From: Valencia hispanica
Lineage: Eukaryota; Chordata; Actinopteri; Cyprinodontiformes; Valenciidae
Assembly: GCA_963556495.2 (NCBI GenBank)
Contig: OY747712.1
Location: 28,036,235-28,100,234, forward strand
DNA length: 64,000 nucleotides
Reading direction: 5' to 3'
The position numbers were made by a program, and so were the translations under genes. The notes under the pieces were generated by a model, which made no database searches, was not told where the DNA came from, and was given only the letters and a program-made list of their open reading frames with translations. Below, piece by piece: positions 48,847-60,609 of this stretch; positions within the stretch are counted from its first letter, which is position 1, and every line of letters starts with the position of its first letter.

Positions 48847-49338
48847 TGTTGTGATCCCCGGGTGTTTGTCTTTTGTTAGTGATTTTCCTTATTTAGTTTT
48901 CATGTTTAGTTATTCTTAGTCTTTCTTCTGATTTCTGTACTTTCTGGTTTCCCCGTAGTCTTGTCTTAGTTTCTTAAGATCCTTCTAGTTTCCCAGTTTT
49001 CTGTCTCCCAGCCATTTCACCTCCTGTCCCAGCTAATCACTTCCACCTGCTCACTCCCCCTCAGCTGCAACCGCTTCCCTTAATTGGTCCTGCTCCTTCT
49101 CTGCTTCACTCTCCTCCCTCAGTATAAATATGGCCCTCTTTCAGTCACAACTCGCTGGTTCGTCCGTCTTTCTTCCCCGCCTGATTCCTGCCTTCCTTGT
49201 TGCCCGTCTGGTTCCTGTGTTTCCCTGTTGCTGCCTGTACCCTCCCGAGTTTCTGTAAGTTCCCTGTGTTTTTTCATTATATCATTTTTGTATTTACTCT
49301 GCTGCTTTTGGGTCCAGTGTAAACTACAAAACATGACA
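48847..49338 (+). repeat. 3' LTR (492 bp)
   Basis: Nearly identical to the 5' LTR. It keeps a TATAAATA box at 49123-49130 where the 5' copy has TACAAATA. Confidence 0.93.
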
Positions 49339-49343
49339 ATCCC

Positions 49344-50721
49344 ATTAATATGGGACTTTTCTGAACAAATGTTCTCAAATTACGGTTTGAGTTTTCTAAA
49401 ATTTCTAGTGTAATATTATGTTTCTGGATTAAATGCAAAATTTATTTCAAGGCTTTTCTCACATCTTTACCTCTGGTTGTCATGCCAACAGTTGGACAGT
49501 GTTGTATATAGTAGAATTCATTTGACTTTTATCAAAGTAAAACAAAACTAACATGTCTGTACAGTGTAAATCAGGTTTACATGCTCACACAAACATTCAC
49601 AAAACACGTATTTAGCTGCAGCTGCACAAAATAAAGGACTACGGTGTCAATGAATTCAGTGAACAGGGGAGCAAGCAGGGAAAGAGCTCTTTGCACTAGA
49701 CACCTCAAAATATTGGTGTGTTCATTTTTTATTTTCACACCAAGGTCAGTAGGAAGTGAAGATAAAACTGCAATAGCCTATTTTATCAGTTATTCTTGTA
49801 TGTCCAAAACTGAACCAGTCACTGGTTTTCCTAAAGCTAAGGTGAAGGAGGAGAATATAAAACTCTGTAGCATGAAGGTAAAATTTATGTTTATATTACC
49901 TTCTACATCTTTTCACTCTTGTCAAAAATCAAGGTCAATTTTCTAATGTTTTCTGCATATGGTATATTGGTGCTTTAAAAAAAGAAATGTGACTTCTTCC
50001 TGATGCAGATGTGACTGACTCACTATCTTCATCACAGACATCATTACGGCAGCCCGTAAAGAAACCAACTGCATACTAATTCACTACCTCACCACATGGC
50101 CCAGCCTCAGAGTAAATAACAGGTGCTGATGAGAATATAACACCTAACTCTGATGAATAACTTATCAGATCTGACAACATGTGGCTTTGATTTCAAACAA
50201 AACATTTCCTCAGCTATAACTTTTATTGGTGTGTAACTGTATACGAGCAGTCACAATTTATAGGGGCTGAGATTGAGATTTCAATAAAGGTATAGCTCTT
50301 GATTCTGTAGAATGAGATTTCAGCTCATTTTTCGGGGAATTTCCTTAAACCGCTCAGGCAGATCTCTGTATTTATAAATCTTGTATCTGAGGGATCAACC
50401 TTTGTCTTATTTATATTCACTTGCAGTCAAGAATGTAATCCCATAATTTTTCTAGAGGTTCTTTCTTTTGCCTCTCACAGAGGCATTCCTTCAGCATTAT
50501 ATATCTACCTACAAGAGGGATGCTTCTGAAAACATGATTAAACAAATTGGCACCCTTAAAATGTTTAGTAGTAAGGGAGTAGTAAGTGCTTTTGAGATCA
50601 AAGTATTCCCCCAGCTTTTTTAATATTGTACTTTATATTTGATTTATTTAAAAATAATCAATATTAATTAATTGCTTGTATACATTTTACAAGTAACATA
50701 AGTTTTCCACCCTAAAAGATG
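49344..50721. other. No gene recognised
   Basis: AT-rich unassigned sequence after the LTR element. Confidence 0.5.
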
Positions 50722-50729
50722 GCTTAGAG

Positions 50730-50913
50730 CAGTATTTCGCAGCCCTGGTCCTCAACACACAGTGCCCTGCATGCTTTAGTTTCCCTGCTTTAACACGCCT
50801 GGTTCAGATGTTTGTACCATAGTTCAGCAAAAGCCTGTTAATCAGCCAGCAATTAAAACAACGTCTAAACATGCAGGGCAGTGTGCCTTCAGGAGCAGGG
50901 TTGAAAAACGCTG
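50730..50913. mobile_element. hAT-like palindromic miniature element, 184 bp
   Basis: Starts CAGTATTTCGCAGCCCTGGTCCTC and ends CAGGAGCAGGGTTGAAAAACGCTG. The two halves are largely inverted repeats (AGTGCCCTGCATG against CATGCAGGGCAGTGTG), so the element folds into one hairpin. It is flanked by GCTTAGAG (50722-50729) and GCTTAGAC (50914-50921), 7 of 8 matching, as expected for hAT. Confidence 0.85.
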
Positions 50914-50921
50914 GCTTAGAC

Positions 50922-52399
50922 AACCCCACACCCCAAATTAAAAACCCATATAAATACAGGCATATTACTCCATAATTGTTCTTTTTTGTAAAACTAACAC
51001 ATACTTTGAAGCAGCATGGCATTACACATTCAGGCGTAAAACTTGGCCTTAACAGCTTTTACTTGTAGATTTTCATATTCTTTCTCTGTCTAATTTAATT
51101 GCTTATTTTATGTTTCTCTCTTATGCTCAGAATTATAATTCTGCATTTTGTTCATGTCTCCCTCAGCTCCTGTCATCTCCAAACACATCACTCCTCCCAT
51201 TTTTCGATTAGCTGGTCTCTTTTTCTTTATCTGCTCATTAGATTTTTTCTGGTCACATCTTTTTCTTCTATCATACTAAATCATACCTCTCTTGTCTTTG
51301 TGCAATAAATGGTGGACTAATGTTACAGTGATATATTCAATGTGTTTAATTCAGAATGATTAAACAGAAGAAATAGTTTTTGGATAAATTATAGAATAAG
51401 CACACATAAAATCTTAAATTCCTGCTAAACTTAAGGTGAATAAAATTACATGAAATCTTTACAGGTCTCGCCCCATTGGACTTCAGTTTATACATATTTT
51501 TGTAAAAGCACATATAAGCTATAAACTCCAATTTCTTGTATAGATTTTACTCACTGTGGACAGTAGTTAAGCTTATTTACACATTGAGTTTCTTTTAGTT
51601 GTAGAGTAAACCTTATCCATCAGTATGATCACTGCTAAATTTTAGTGTACACTGACTGTCATGCACATGGGTGGCCCTTTGAGACAGTTTGTTTGTTATA
51701 ACAAAAACCTGCTTTTGGCTTGTCAGAAAAAAAATATTAATTGCTTTTCAAAGGCAGTCATTGGTTTCACATGGCAGAATTTTAGCCATTAGGGAGCAAC
51801 ACACTGTATGTATTCACTAACTCAACTCTTTATATTGAAAGCTTAAATAAATCAGACAACTGTTCAGTCTGCCTATGCTTTTGCATGATACACAGAATAA
51901 TCTAACATAACTACATTCAAACTCAGTACAATTCAGTGAATTTTTTTTTCTAAACAGAAATTATATTTTCATCAATAAATCACACAACATATATTTTCAA
52001 TATCGCACTCAGGCCCAGTCTCTGTAAATTGTACTAAACCTCTGCTTTTCAAGGTAAACCCTGTGTGAATGGCTAATTGTGAAAGTTTTTTTTTTATTCA
52101 CACTCCACGCAGCCTGAAATTGATCTGTGGAGATTCTTAAGGGATAGAAACGGTTTAAGGTCTCGTGATTTCTTCACCTGATCTGTTTCACACCATTACC
52201 ACGAGGGCTACCAGTGCATCAGAACCAATAATGTAAGATTAAAAGGAGAGCCTAGTTCAATCAAAGTTCCCAGGTAGAAGAATAAAAAGGAAAAAATTGT
52301 AAGTTAAGACTTACTACTTTAATGTAATGCATTAAATTTGAAGTTAAATTTAGCTTTAGGCATATTTAGTATTTTTAGTGCTTATGATTGTCAAGATAA
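50922..52399. other. No gene recognised
   Basis: AT-rich unassigned sequence. Confidence 0.5.
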
Positions 52400-52640
52400 A
52401 GACTTTGGGCCTGATTGATCAAAGGTTTGCACTTGTTAAAACGTGCGCAAACCTCACAGGGGGTGCAAAAACATACAACAGGTGATTTACTAAGTAGGCG
52501 CAGGAAGGACTGAGCCTGTTAAACCCCCAGCAAGATGCACACAATCCATTTAGTGCTTTTGCCTTTGATGAATATGCAATGTGGGAGGAGAACATGCAAA
52601 TAAGTAGGCGTTCCACATGCAGTGTGATTTATCAAACATG
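52400..52640. repeat. Unclassified dispersed repeat with TTACTAAGTAGGCG motifs
   Basis: GGGCCTGATTGATCAAAGG at the left, GTGATTTACTAAGTAGGCGCAGG inside and GTGATTTATCAAACATG at the right resemble a fish repeat rich in GATTTA(C/T)(T/C)AA words. No clear ends were found. Confidence 0.4.
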
Positions 52641-53111
52641 AAACTATTTGCGGCGGCTGTTTTTGTGCCTATTTTTACCACGATTCAACAGAAGTTTATT
52701 ACTGACAAACGAAAAACATAATTCACTCACCTTCTAACCTAATAGTAAGTAGCACTCTAATGGCCATACACCTGACAGTTTTTTTTTATTTTGGTTTGTC
52801 AAACAATGTAGCATTTTAAAATGGAAAGCTACTTTAACCTGGTGAAATGTTTGTATCAGATTATCAGTCTTCACAAGAATGCAAATCAACAAACCAACTA
52901 AAGATAAGAAGAAGCATGACTGCAGAGTGTCTATGAACATTAACTAGCAAATTTTGATAGGAATTTTGGATTGGATTCCGGTTAGGCTTTGATTTGGCCA
53001 TTCTAAGAAATGAATGATGCATTTATGTTCTGACCGGGTCATTGCTCTGCCTGAACCGCCAATCCATTCTTGAACTTTTCCAGCCTCTAACAGTTTATTT
53101 TGTCTTACAGG

Positions 53112-55232
53112 CATGGGCGGATCTACTGGGGTGGCATAGGGTGGCAGTTGCCACCCTAAAAGAAAGCCTTGCCACCCCTGCTGCCACCCTAGCAGCTATG
53201 AATTCAAACCAGTTAACGTTCCGTCGATTTTCTGACTTCTAACTTCCATGAACCTATACATATTTTATATCATTGGAAAGCTAAGAGTCTTGTGATTCCA
53301 GTTATGGATGGTGATCAAGGATACAATCATAACTGTAGACACAGTGAGCGTTTTTGCCAACACAAACGTTCTCCTGACGGAGGTATAAAAATATGGAACT
53401 CACCACTTTGTAGTCCAATAAACGTGACAAAACCGATCCATTTCGAACAAAAATTGTCATTTTACATCAATAAGGGTCCGATTAAAGTCCTCCAATAAAG
53501 TGATTCGTCCAGGACAACAGCAAAACCGATAAAAAATGTAAAACAAACAGTGAAAATGTGCCTCCGAAATGTCTATGGCCATTTTTGTAGTCTTTAAGGC
53601 TTTGTTTCCGATTAATTTGCTTCTACTTCCGCAGACAAAGGTCACTGAGCATGCCCAGAAGAAAAAAAAATTTCATCCGGTTTATTTCATCCATCCGCCA
53701 ATCAATGGCGCATGGATGAAAAGTCACGTTATGGTAAGTAACTCGAACCAATCGCGGTCCAGAACTCTGATGATTGACGCATCGAATAGCCAATGTAATG
53801 CTGTAAACGCAGATATATAACTTGACCGGGCGGACTTAGTTGCTGCCATAGTATATGACGTGCGTAAAATGTCTTATTCGTGAAGAGATTACGCACAGTG
53901 CGTACCAGTAACATATTGTTTCAGCACCATGTCCAAACACCCTTTATAATTAAAATACAACATTGAAGGAAGCCGTGGAGCTTTATATGGTAAGATGCAG
54001 TCATGATTCTGACGATATTTTTAATTCAGTGAGGACTACGGCAGTTACCCAGGAGATGGCGCATGTGGCACACTTTTGACCACCTTTGACCTGTGGTTAG
54101 AAAAATGTGTGCAGAATACTCATTTTTTGGTTTATTGCTTTCAAATTTGGTGTGGATGAAGGTAATACTTTAGGCTTTAGACCCACAGTGTGTTTTAGGT
54201 CCAAACCTATTTTTAAAGCCATTTTTACACCATGTATTTATATAAAATAAATAATCGGACATAAAATAAATTTTTTTCAGTGTATTAAAATTCATATTGC
54301 TTGGTAACAATTGCACTCTGAGATATCAACACAGTTCTGGGAAACATTTTAGAGTCTTTGCTTTCCAAAGAGATCCCAGCCATGTCTCTACTCAAAATGG
54401 TTCAAGAACAGCTTTAAGTTAATTTTAGGTATGCGTTTTAAGAAGATGTAGGGAGGAAAATGCAGGAGTGTTAAGGGGGTATTTGGACATTAGGAGCTTG
54501 AAGCTCATGAAAATAGTTGCATTATATTCTCTTTTGTGAACCTTTAAAGCTGCTAGTTTGCTGAAAGTGCTGCAGAGAGTGCACCATGTGGCCGTTAGAC
54601 AAACTGCAATCAGCAAAATGCTCACTCGCATGACTTTCAGGCGTGTGCTCATTAGTCCGAGCTCTGCGACGGCAGACGCCATTTTTGCTCTTTTTCTAAT
54701 GCTGGATAAAATTATTTTCTTCCTTGACTTACGGGGAGCTTGTGTAGGTGTCGTGGCTGGGTAGCTACACTTATCTAAGCTAGTTTAGACCACGTACATG
54801 GGTACGTACATGCATCATTACGTCACGCTACGCGCTCTCACAAGCCCACACGCGCACCCTGAACCACCTCAAAATAAATGGAATTGCTGCCTCTACATGC
54901 AACCGCGGTAGAATCAAACTACAGCAAACTAGAGCACTTGATTCAATTGTATCGTCAGGAGATGAAAAATCTGACTATAGATAAAAAAATGGTTTTATTT
55001 TAACAAAAATATTGCGCAATGCAGCTTTAATGTGCTTAAATAACCTGAAGCAAAACAAATACATGTATGTATCTATCATATATGTAAATGCTGGGGAGTG
55101 AAGAGGTGAAGCATGTGTTTGACGGATCAATAAAACCAATATATATATAAAATTCTGGCATATGGTGCCACCCCTGAAAAATTCTTGCCCCTTTCTTGCC
55201 ACCCCATAAATTTTTTTCTAGATCCGCCCCTG
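53112..55232. mobile_element. hAT-like non-autonomous element, 2.1 kb
   Basis: The terminal inverted repeats are CATGGGCGGATCTA (53112-53125) and TAGATCCGCCCCTG (55219-55232), 13 of 14 matching. A second pair of inner GGGGTGGCA / TGCCACCCC blocks follows. The flanks CTTACAGG (53104-53111) and CTTCCAGG (55233-55240) are a 7 of 8 match for an 8-bp hAT duplication. There is no transposase. A TTAA miniature element is nested at 54548-55026. Confidence 0.8.
54548..55026. mobile_element. TTAA-flanked miniature element, second subfamily
   Basis: Flanked by TTAA at 54544-54547 and 55027-55030, with short ends AGCTGC and GCAGCT. Its interior shares blocks with the elements at 2787 and 59547: ACCATGTGGCC then AACTGC exactly 19 bases later (54583, 54602, as at 2830, 2849), an ACGTCAC word near the middle, TCAGGAGATG near the right end (54955), then an A/T-rich run and TTGC. 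It is therefore a diverged relative despite different outermost bases. Confidence 0.7.
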
Positions 55233-55587
55233 CTTCCAGGGTTGCCCTATTTTCAGCTGTATATATCTTCCCATTAACTCTGACCAACTTAACTAACCCA
55301 GCTGAAGAAAGGCATCCTTACAGTGCGATGCTGCCACCATGTCACCATGAGAGTGATGTGTTCAAGGTGATATGCACTGTCCTCTTCACAAATATCATTT
55401 TGCATGTACGACAAAAGTTTAACTTGGTCTCATCTGACCAGAAAACATTCGTCTATGTTTGCTCTTTCCCATGCATGGCTTGTGACAAACCGAAAAACAG
55501 GACTTTTTGTGGTTTTCGTTCTCCAGTCACTTCCATGTGCTACTATGTTTGTCACATAAACTGAAGTGTACGGTTGTGATCAAATAA

Positions 55588-55700
<113 letters not shown>

Positions 55701-55739
55701 AAAAAAAACCCACTGAGATGCTGCTAAGTATAGTGCTCT

Positions 55740-56290
55740 GACACTGAAGCATGAAATATACAGATGGGTGCTATAGGAAATCATACGAGCAAAACAGGTT
55801 TGGACCATTACTTTTACAAATGGTACTATGCTTGTCAGTAAATAAATTGCAGACTGACAAGATGACTCTGCCTTCTCAAGCTTGGCAAAGGAGGACTAAT
55901 CCAGGATGTTGAGGGCTCAAAGAACACTGCCAAAATGCCCCAAGTAGAAAAATAGTGAAAACTATGATGATTTAGTTACCTGATCTGAATCCAAAGAGAA
56001 AAATAGAACAACCAGCCCCTGCAGCAAAAAGCAGGTTTATATATAAACAAAGTGTTTCTCAAGGATGGTAGAACATCTCTGGTGAAATTTCTGTACTGCT
56101 TGTATCCAAATGTGAGTTGAAGATATTTTGTGTGAAGCAAAATAAAAAGTGTTTAATGGTTAAAATATTTACATTTCAATATTAGAAGGTGCACCTGCTG
56201 AATGTGTGGTTTTGAGTTCCCATGGGGCAACAGTTTTTTAAAATTCTATTAAAGGCAAAGACCCTAAAGTTTTGGACCATTCTATTTGTA
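55740..56290 (+). pseudogene. Possible Tc1-like fossil
   Basis: TTACCTGATCTGAATCCAAAGAG resembles the Asp-Leu-Asn-Pro part of a Tc1 transposase before the catalytic Glu. GTTTGGACCATTACTTTTAC (55799 onward) and GTTTTGGACCATTCTATTTGTATAGTG (56271 onward) could be internal parts of terminal repeats. Too decayed to be sure. Confidence 0.35.
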
Positions 56291-57917
56291 TAGTGGTATT
56301 GGGCAGGAGTAAAATCAATTCTACTGAATATTGTAAAAGCTATACCAGGAAAATGTGTTTTTGAATTGATTTTTAACGTAGTTTTTCTGTTTAGAAGATC
56401 TAAAAGAATGTGATGCTAATATTCACAGTTCCTATCTCTGTGGTTTTCCACATTTTGCCAACAGTTGATTAAAAGAAAGGTCATGAGACAGTCGCAAACA
56501 AAATTCAGGTCAAACTTATTGTCAAACTAGATTATTGTGAAATAAGCAAGTCAAATAAGGAAAATCTTTAGAAGATCAAACAAAAACACTTGCAGTTGTG
56601 TAAATAGAAAAATGTGCATTTATGTCTGTTTCCTGTCAACTTGTAAAAAATAGGCTGGTAATAAATCAGACTTGATAGAGATGATCTCCACTGGTTACAA
56701 GGAATCTGTTTACATTTTCAGTTTGTTTTGTATCAAAATTCCTGCAGTAATACATCCTTACCTTGGAATTTCTCCTTAAGATTTGGTCCATTTTTATTTA
56801 TAACTGTTGCTGTTATCGCTGCTAACTCATGACGTGAATCTCTGAACATAATATGTGTGAATTTACACAGCAGGCTTTGTGTTACAGGTGAAGTGATGTA
56901 CAGCGTCAGATCAAAGTTCAGTAATGTTCAATGATTTCATCTTATCCCTCTAAGACACATGTTTATTGTTTGCCATCAGCACTCCAGTCATGCTCTGCAC
57001 AGTTCACTGCTCCTCACATAGATCTCTCAAGCAACTCAATCCTCTGTGACCTGAGACTGGCTGATGAATTCACCCCCCATCCTCACAGTCAGTTTATCCA
57101 ACTCCTAATTGGTTTCTCTATTTCTGTGATTTACTTTCTTATCCTAACTTCACTGAATAGGAAACAGAAAGGGTGTGTGCGCTTGTGTCGCTTGTGAGGA
57201 GTTGCCAATTTGACTAAAATGAAACTTCAAAAGCAACTTGCAGCAATCTGGGAAAGCTGCTGTGGGAGAATAATTTTTCTTGCTGCTGCTATCAAGGTTG
57301 TGGACTTCAAGGATAACACAGCAGGAGCGCAATGAGGGGGTACTCTAATTAGACACAGACTGAGGTTTTCAATTTACACACACACATGCATAAGAACGAT
57401 CACACAGGCACATGCATTGTATTAGCATACATCAAAAATGTCACTTTACAGCAGCTCATTATTTGTCATGTTGCCTAAATGCCAGACTTACAGGTCTGAA
57501 CATAATTGTTATCATTATTTGAAATCTTGTTTTGAAATAATAAAATTGTTTGTTAAGCTATAAAGTACAACTTTTGATCTATCAGTCATTATTCAAAAGA
57601 AACACAATGATTCATTGCAGATGCTATTTCTGTAAATGTCAGCATAAGTAAAACAAATAACTAGGAGTAACAGTTTGAATGAAAATCTGCACTGATTCCA
57701 ATCCATGGCTCATTTGGAAACTCAGCTAAACTTGAGGATAAACTTTGAAAATAAGAACTATCTGAGGAAAACGAGGATTAAATCTTTAGACCCAAAAATG
57801 AAAGGACACAAAACTCACTGGACTCGCAGGACCTGATGTGTAAGACTATGTGTGGTGGCTGCCATCATAGGGAGAGGTTGCAGCCTGGTGGGGGATCTTT
57901 TCCTCTTATAAAAGCTG
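56291..57917. other. No gene recognised
   Basis: Unassigned AT-rich sequence. Confidence 0.5.
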
Positions 57918-57925
57918 ACTGAAGT

Positions 57926-58493
57926 TAGGCCTGTCGCGATAACAAATGTTGCTGGACAATAAATTGACCCAAAAATTATTGGGATAAATGACAGTGTCAT
58001 TTTCAATTTTCAACTAAAGAAATAATAATACATGTACACCCTCTGAACAATCAGTAAATGTTAATTTCTTAAGAACCACTGCAGCTGGAAGACATTTTTA
58101 ATATCCGATATAAATTAACAAAATAACCGAAACAATAAAAAAGAAAGGCTTTCTTAAGAACTCTGTAAACAAAATTGCACTTTAAAGAAATATTAATCAC
58201 TTGGTGCGGACAAGAAAAACAGGCAAATATACCAGGAGGTTTGTAAGCGAAAAGTGCAAACTGACAACAAAACCAGTCAGTTTAATAAACCTGGACATCC
58301 CATTTTACTCTGCCACTATGGATATTTGGACCATATACACCATATTTCATCCAGCCTCTTTGGTACAAAGAGGGAGACACATGAGGAAAACAAACAAGCA
58401 TTCAAATGGAAATAATTGTGGCTGTAAAATGTATTGAGCTAATTGAAATTTATCATACGATTAATTGATTTATTGTTTATTGTGACAGGCCTA
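57926..58493. mobile_element. hAT-like miniature element, 568 bp
   Basis: The ends TAGGCCTGTCGCGATAA (57926) and TTATTGTGACAGGCCTA (to 58493) are inverted repeats with two mismatches. The flanks ACTGAAGT (57918-57925) and ACTGTAGT (58494-58501) match at 7 of 8 positions. The interior is AT-rich without coding motifs. Confidence 0.85.
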
Positions 58494-58501
58494 ACTGTAG
58501 T

Positions 58502-59546
58502 TCATTTTAGCTTCATTCCCTCCAATCCACCAGTCTTATCCTTTTTATTTTGTGAGCACTTTTCAGAGGACAGTTACCAAGTGTTTTACAGTACAAAATC
58601 CTTTAAATTATTCCATAAATAATAACTAATTTTAAATAAAGAAATTATGTTATACGATAAGGAAATTATCAAATATGCAGTTACTGAAATGTATCTAATA
58701 CTTTTTAGAATTTTATTTTTTTTTGGCAATGACAGAATCAAGATTTTTCATGTAAGGAGAAACTAGTTGCATTGACTGTTCCGTTATGATTTTGACTCAA
58801 TCTTCTACAAAAAAGAAAAATAATGTATGGTTGTTTGTTCTTTGTGTCTCTGCACTGGCCCTGTAATGCACCAGGAATTTATTCAGTATGTACCTCAACC
58901 GGACTCAGACCCCTCAGTGACCCTAATTTAATAGGTTCATTGAGGGTACCAAAATACACCTGGTTCACACAGATTATGCAAAATATCTTCAAGGTTCAGG
59001 GAGCCAATTCTATATGCTTTTATCCTAAGCTGTTTCCATAGATTAGCAATTGAATTTGAGTCCAGTGGTTGAATGGACCATTTGTGCAGTATTCTTTTCC
59101 TTCTCTGAAGAAATTTGAGTTTCCTTCTCTGTGTGTTTAGGACCGTTGTCTTGGTGAAAAATCGACATTTCTTTCACCCTTGGAGTATGATCAATAATGG
59201 CCCCAGTACATTTCTCCATTCATTTTTCCTTAAGTATGCTTGCATCGTATTCTAAAGACAGCAACACTCCTTGATGTTTTCCACTCAGTGTTTTTATAGT
59301 AATGAACTATATGCAGTGCCATTCCTCTTTTATAATGTGTGCAACAACGTCCAAAAACCAGACTAGTGTCGAGATATTGCATCCCTTTGTCTAAATTATT
59401 AGCAGCAAACACTGAATGAACTTCATCATATTTTTCTTCCGCAGTGGGGTTTTGTGCAGTGAGTGTAAACGGAGACCAATGGAGTTTAATTTACTCACTG
59501 CTTTCATTAAACAAACTGCCCCAGCTAATTCCATGTGGCTTTTTAA
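58502..59546. other. Decayed repeat scraps, no gene
   Basis: 58540-58595 resembles the dispersed repeat at 44395. 58823-58900 keeps SINE-like words (ATGGTTGTTTGTTCTTTGTGTCTCTG). 59095-59180 (GTTTAGGACCGTTGTCTTGGTGAAAAAT) reads like the reverse strand of an old DNA-transposon gene. Confidence 0.4.
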
Positions 59547-60045
59547 AGGGGCTATATGCAATTTTCTGAAATTTAAACTCTCGACTGACACCTGTGGCCA
59601 AAAAACAGAACTGCTCTTCCTTTCTGCTCAATCTAGCAGCTTGCGCTCGTACGCTGGTCACTCTCAATCTTCGATCTTTTTCGGCCACTTGTCAGGGGTT
59701 TAACTTTTTTTGTCTTATGTGGAGTTACTGTTGGTGTCAAAGTTGTCCTTGGTCTCTTCTGTGTATTCGCACAATCCATTGAACTGCTTGCGAGTGCTGA
59801 CTAGCGGTGGTGGCAGAGTGATCTGAAACATTTAACATGAACGCGCTTTGACGTCACATCCGCAGACAGTGCGGGAAAATCCGACCCGACAGAAAATAGA
59901 AAATATTGGATACAGGCTTATAGGTGCACCCACTGTGAGCTGACAAGGTGTCAGTATGCTCATCAGGAGATGTTTGAGTCATAAATGGTCAAATAAAAAG
60001 GCTATTGTCACGTTTATTTTGGGGAAAAAGTTGCACATAGCCTCT
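59547..60045. mobile_element. TTAA-flanked miniature element, copy 2, uninterrupted
   Basis: Ends AGGGGCTATATGCAA (59547-59561) and TTGCACATAGCCTCT (60031-60045), flanked by TTAA (59543-59546, 60046-60049). The 499-bp body aligns with copy 1 along its whole length apart from the LINE. It shows the empty form of the LINE target (AACATGAACGCGCTT at 59834-59848). No coding sequence. Confidence 0.9.
59849..59856. promoter_or_regulatory. CRE-like palindrome in miniature element
   Basis: TGACGTCA is a perfect consensus cAMP-response/ATF site. The matching place in copy 1 is altered (TGATGTCA at 9759-9766), and the distant relative has ACGTCAC. Function is untested. Confidence 0.35.
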
Positions 60046-60049
60046 TTAA

Positions 60050-60609
60050 AAACCCTGGTAATAAGAAGCATTTTTAAAGGCCAGTTTGGACAAAATCAAC
60101 TAATATCACTTATCTAGCATCACATATCAAACTGAGACATTTCATCTATTTTTTAGTGATATTATTATTATATTATATTTTCACCATATTTCCAAGATAC
60201 ACCCAAGTGTTTTTGTTTCTTTTTGGGCCTCCTTCACTTCACTATGAAAAGAAAAGCTCTTCTACTTCAGAGATCTGATAACAAGTGACATTTTTGGCAA
60301 ATAAATGAAAAATATTTTATTTAATGTAGTGTACTTTTAAAAAGATCTTTACCTGACTACCTATCCCTATCATTAATCCTACCCTTAGGATAATTGATTA
60401 ATTATACTTCAATGGTGGCATCAGGGCTCATTATATAATCTTTTTGCTTGTATGGTCACAAGCATAATTTTCCTCAGAACTCAGAAAAGCTAATTTACCC
60501 AAGAGAGGTTTTGTGCCATTTGCATTTTTCCTCTTGTGTGCCATTCAAATAACAGTTGCGGAAAAAAACAAAAAAAACTTTAGAAATGATTATGTAAATG
60601 TGCACACGT
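60050..60609. other. No gene recognised
   Basis: AT-rich unassigned sequence. Confidence 0.5.

Larger units (their letters stand above)
46637..49338 (+). mobile_element. Non-autonomous Gypsy-like LTR retrotransposon, 2.7 kb
   Basis: Two long direct repeats (46637-47134 and 48847-49338) start with TG and end with CA. They enclose 1.7 kb and are flanked by a 5-bp duplication (ATCCC). A polypurine tract lies at 48834-48843. The stretch just before it, ending in a Gly-Ile-Arg-Pro codon series, resembles the pol end of fish Gypsy elements. No protease, reverse transcriptase or integrase is present, so proteins must be supplied in trans. The interior is a short gag-like start and four tandem-repeat families. 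No clear tRNA primer site is visible after the 5' LTR. Confidence 0.9.
52950..55560 (-). mobile_element. Tc1-like fossil, minus strand, split by a hAT-like element
   Basis: The left part (52950-53103) has the reverse complement of the mid-transposase region (TTTGGATTGGATTCCGGTTAGGCTTTGATTTGGCCATTC). The right part (55241-55560) continues with the reverse of the GGG-S-I-M-LWG-type and WSDET regions (AACTTGGTCTCATCTGACCAG at about 55421-55441). The break lies inside one sentence of the transposase and is occupied by 53112-55232. Frames are lost throughout. Confidence 0.75.

Noticed and set aside
59416..59782. Overlapping frames on both strands near 59.4-59.8 kb
   Set aside because: They run across the border of the miniature transposon and are non-coding elsewhere in its sister copy.
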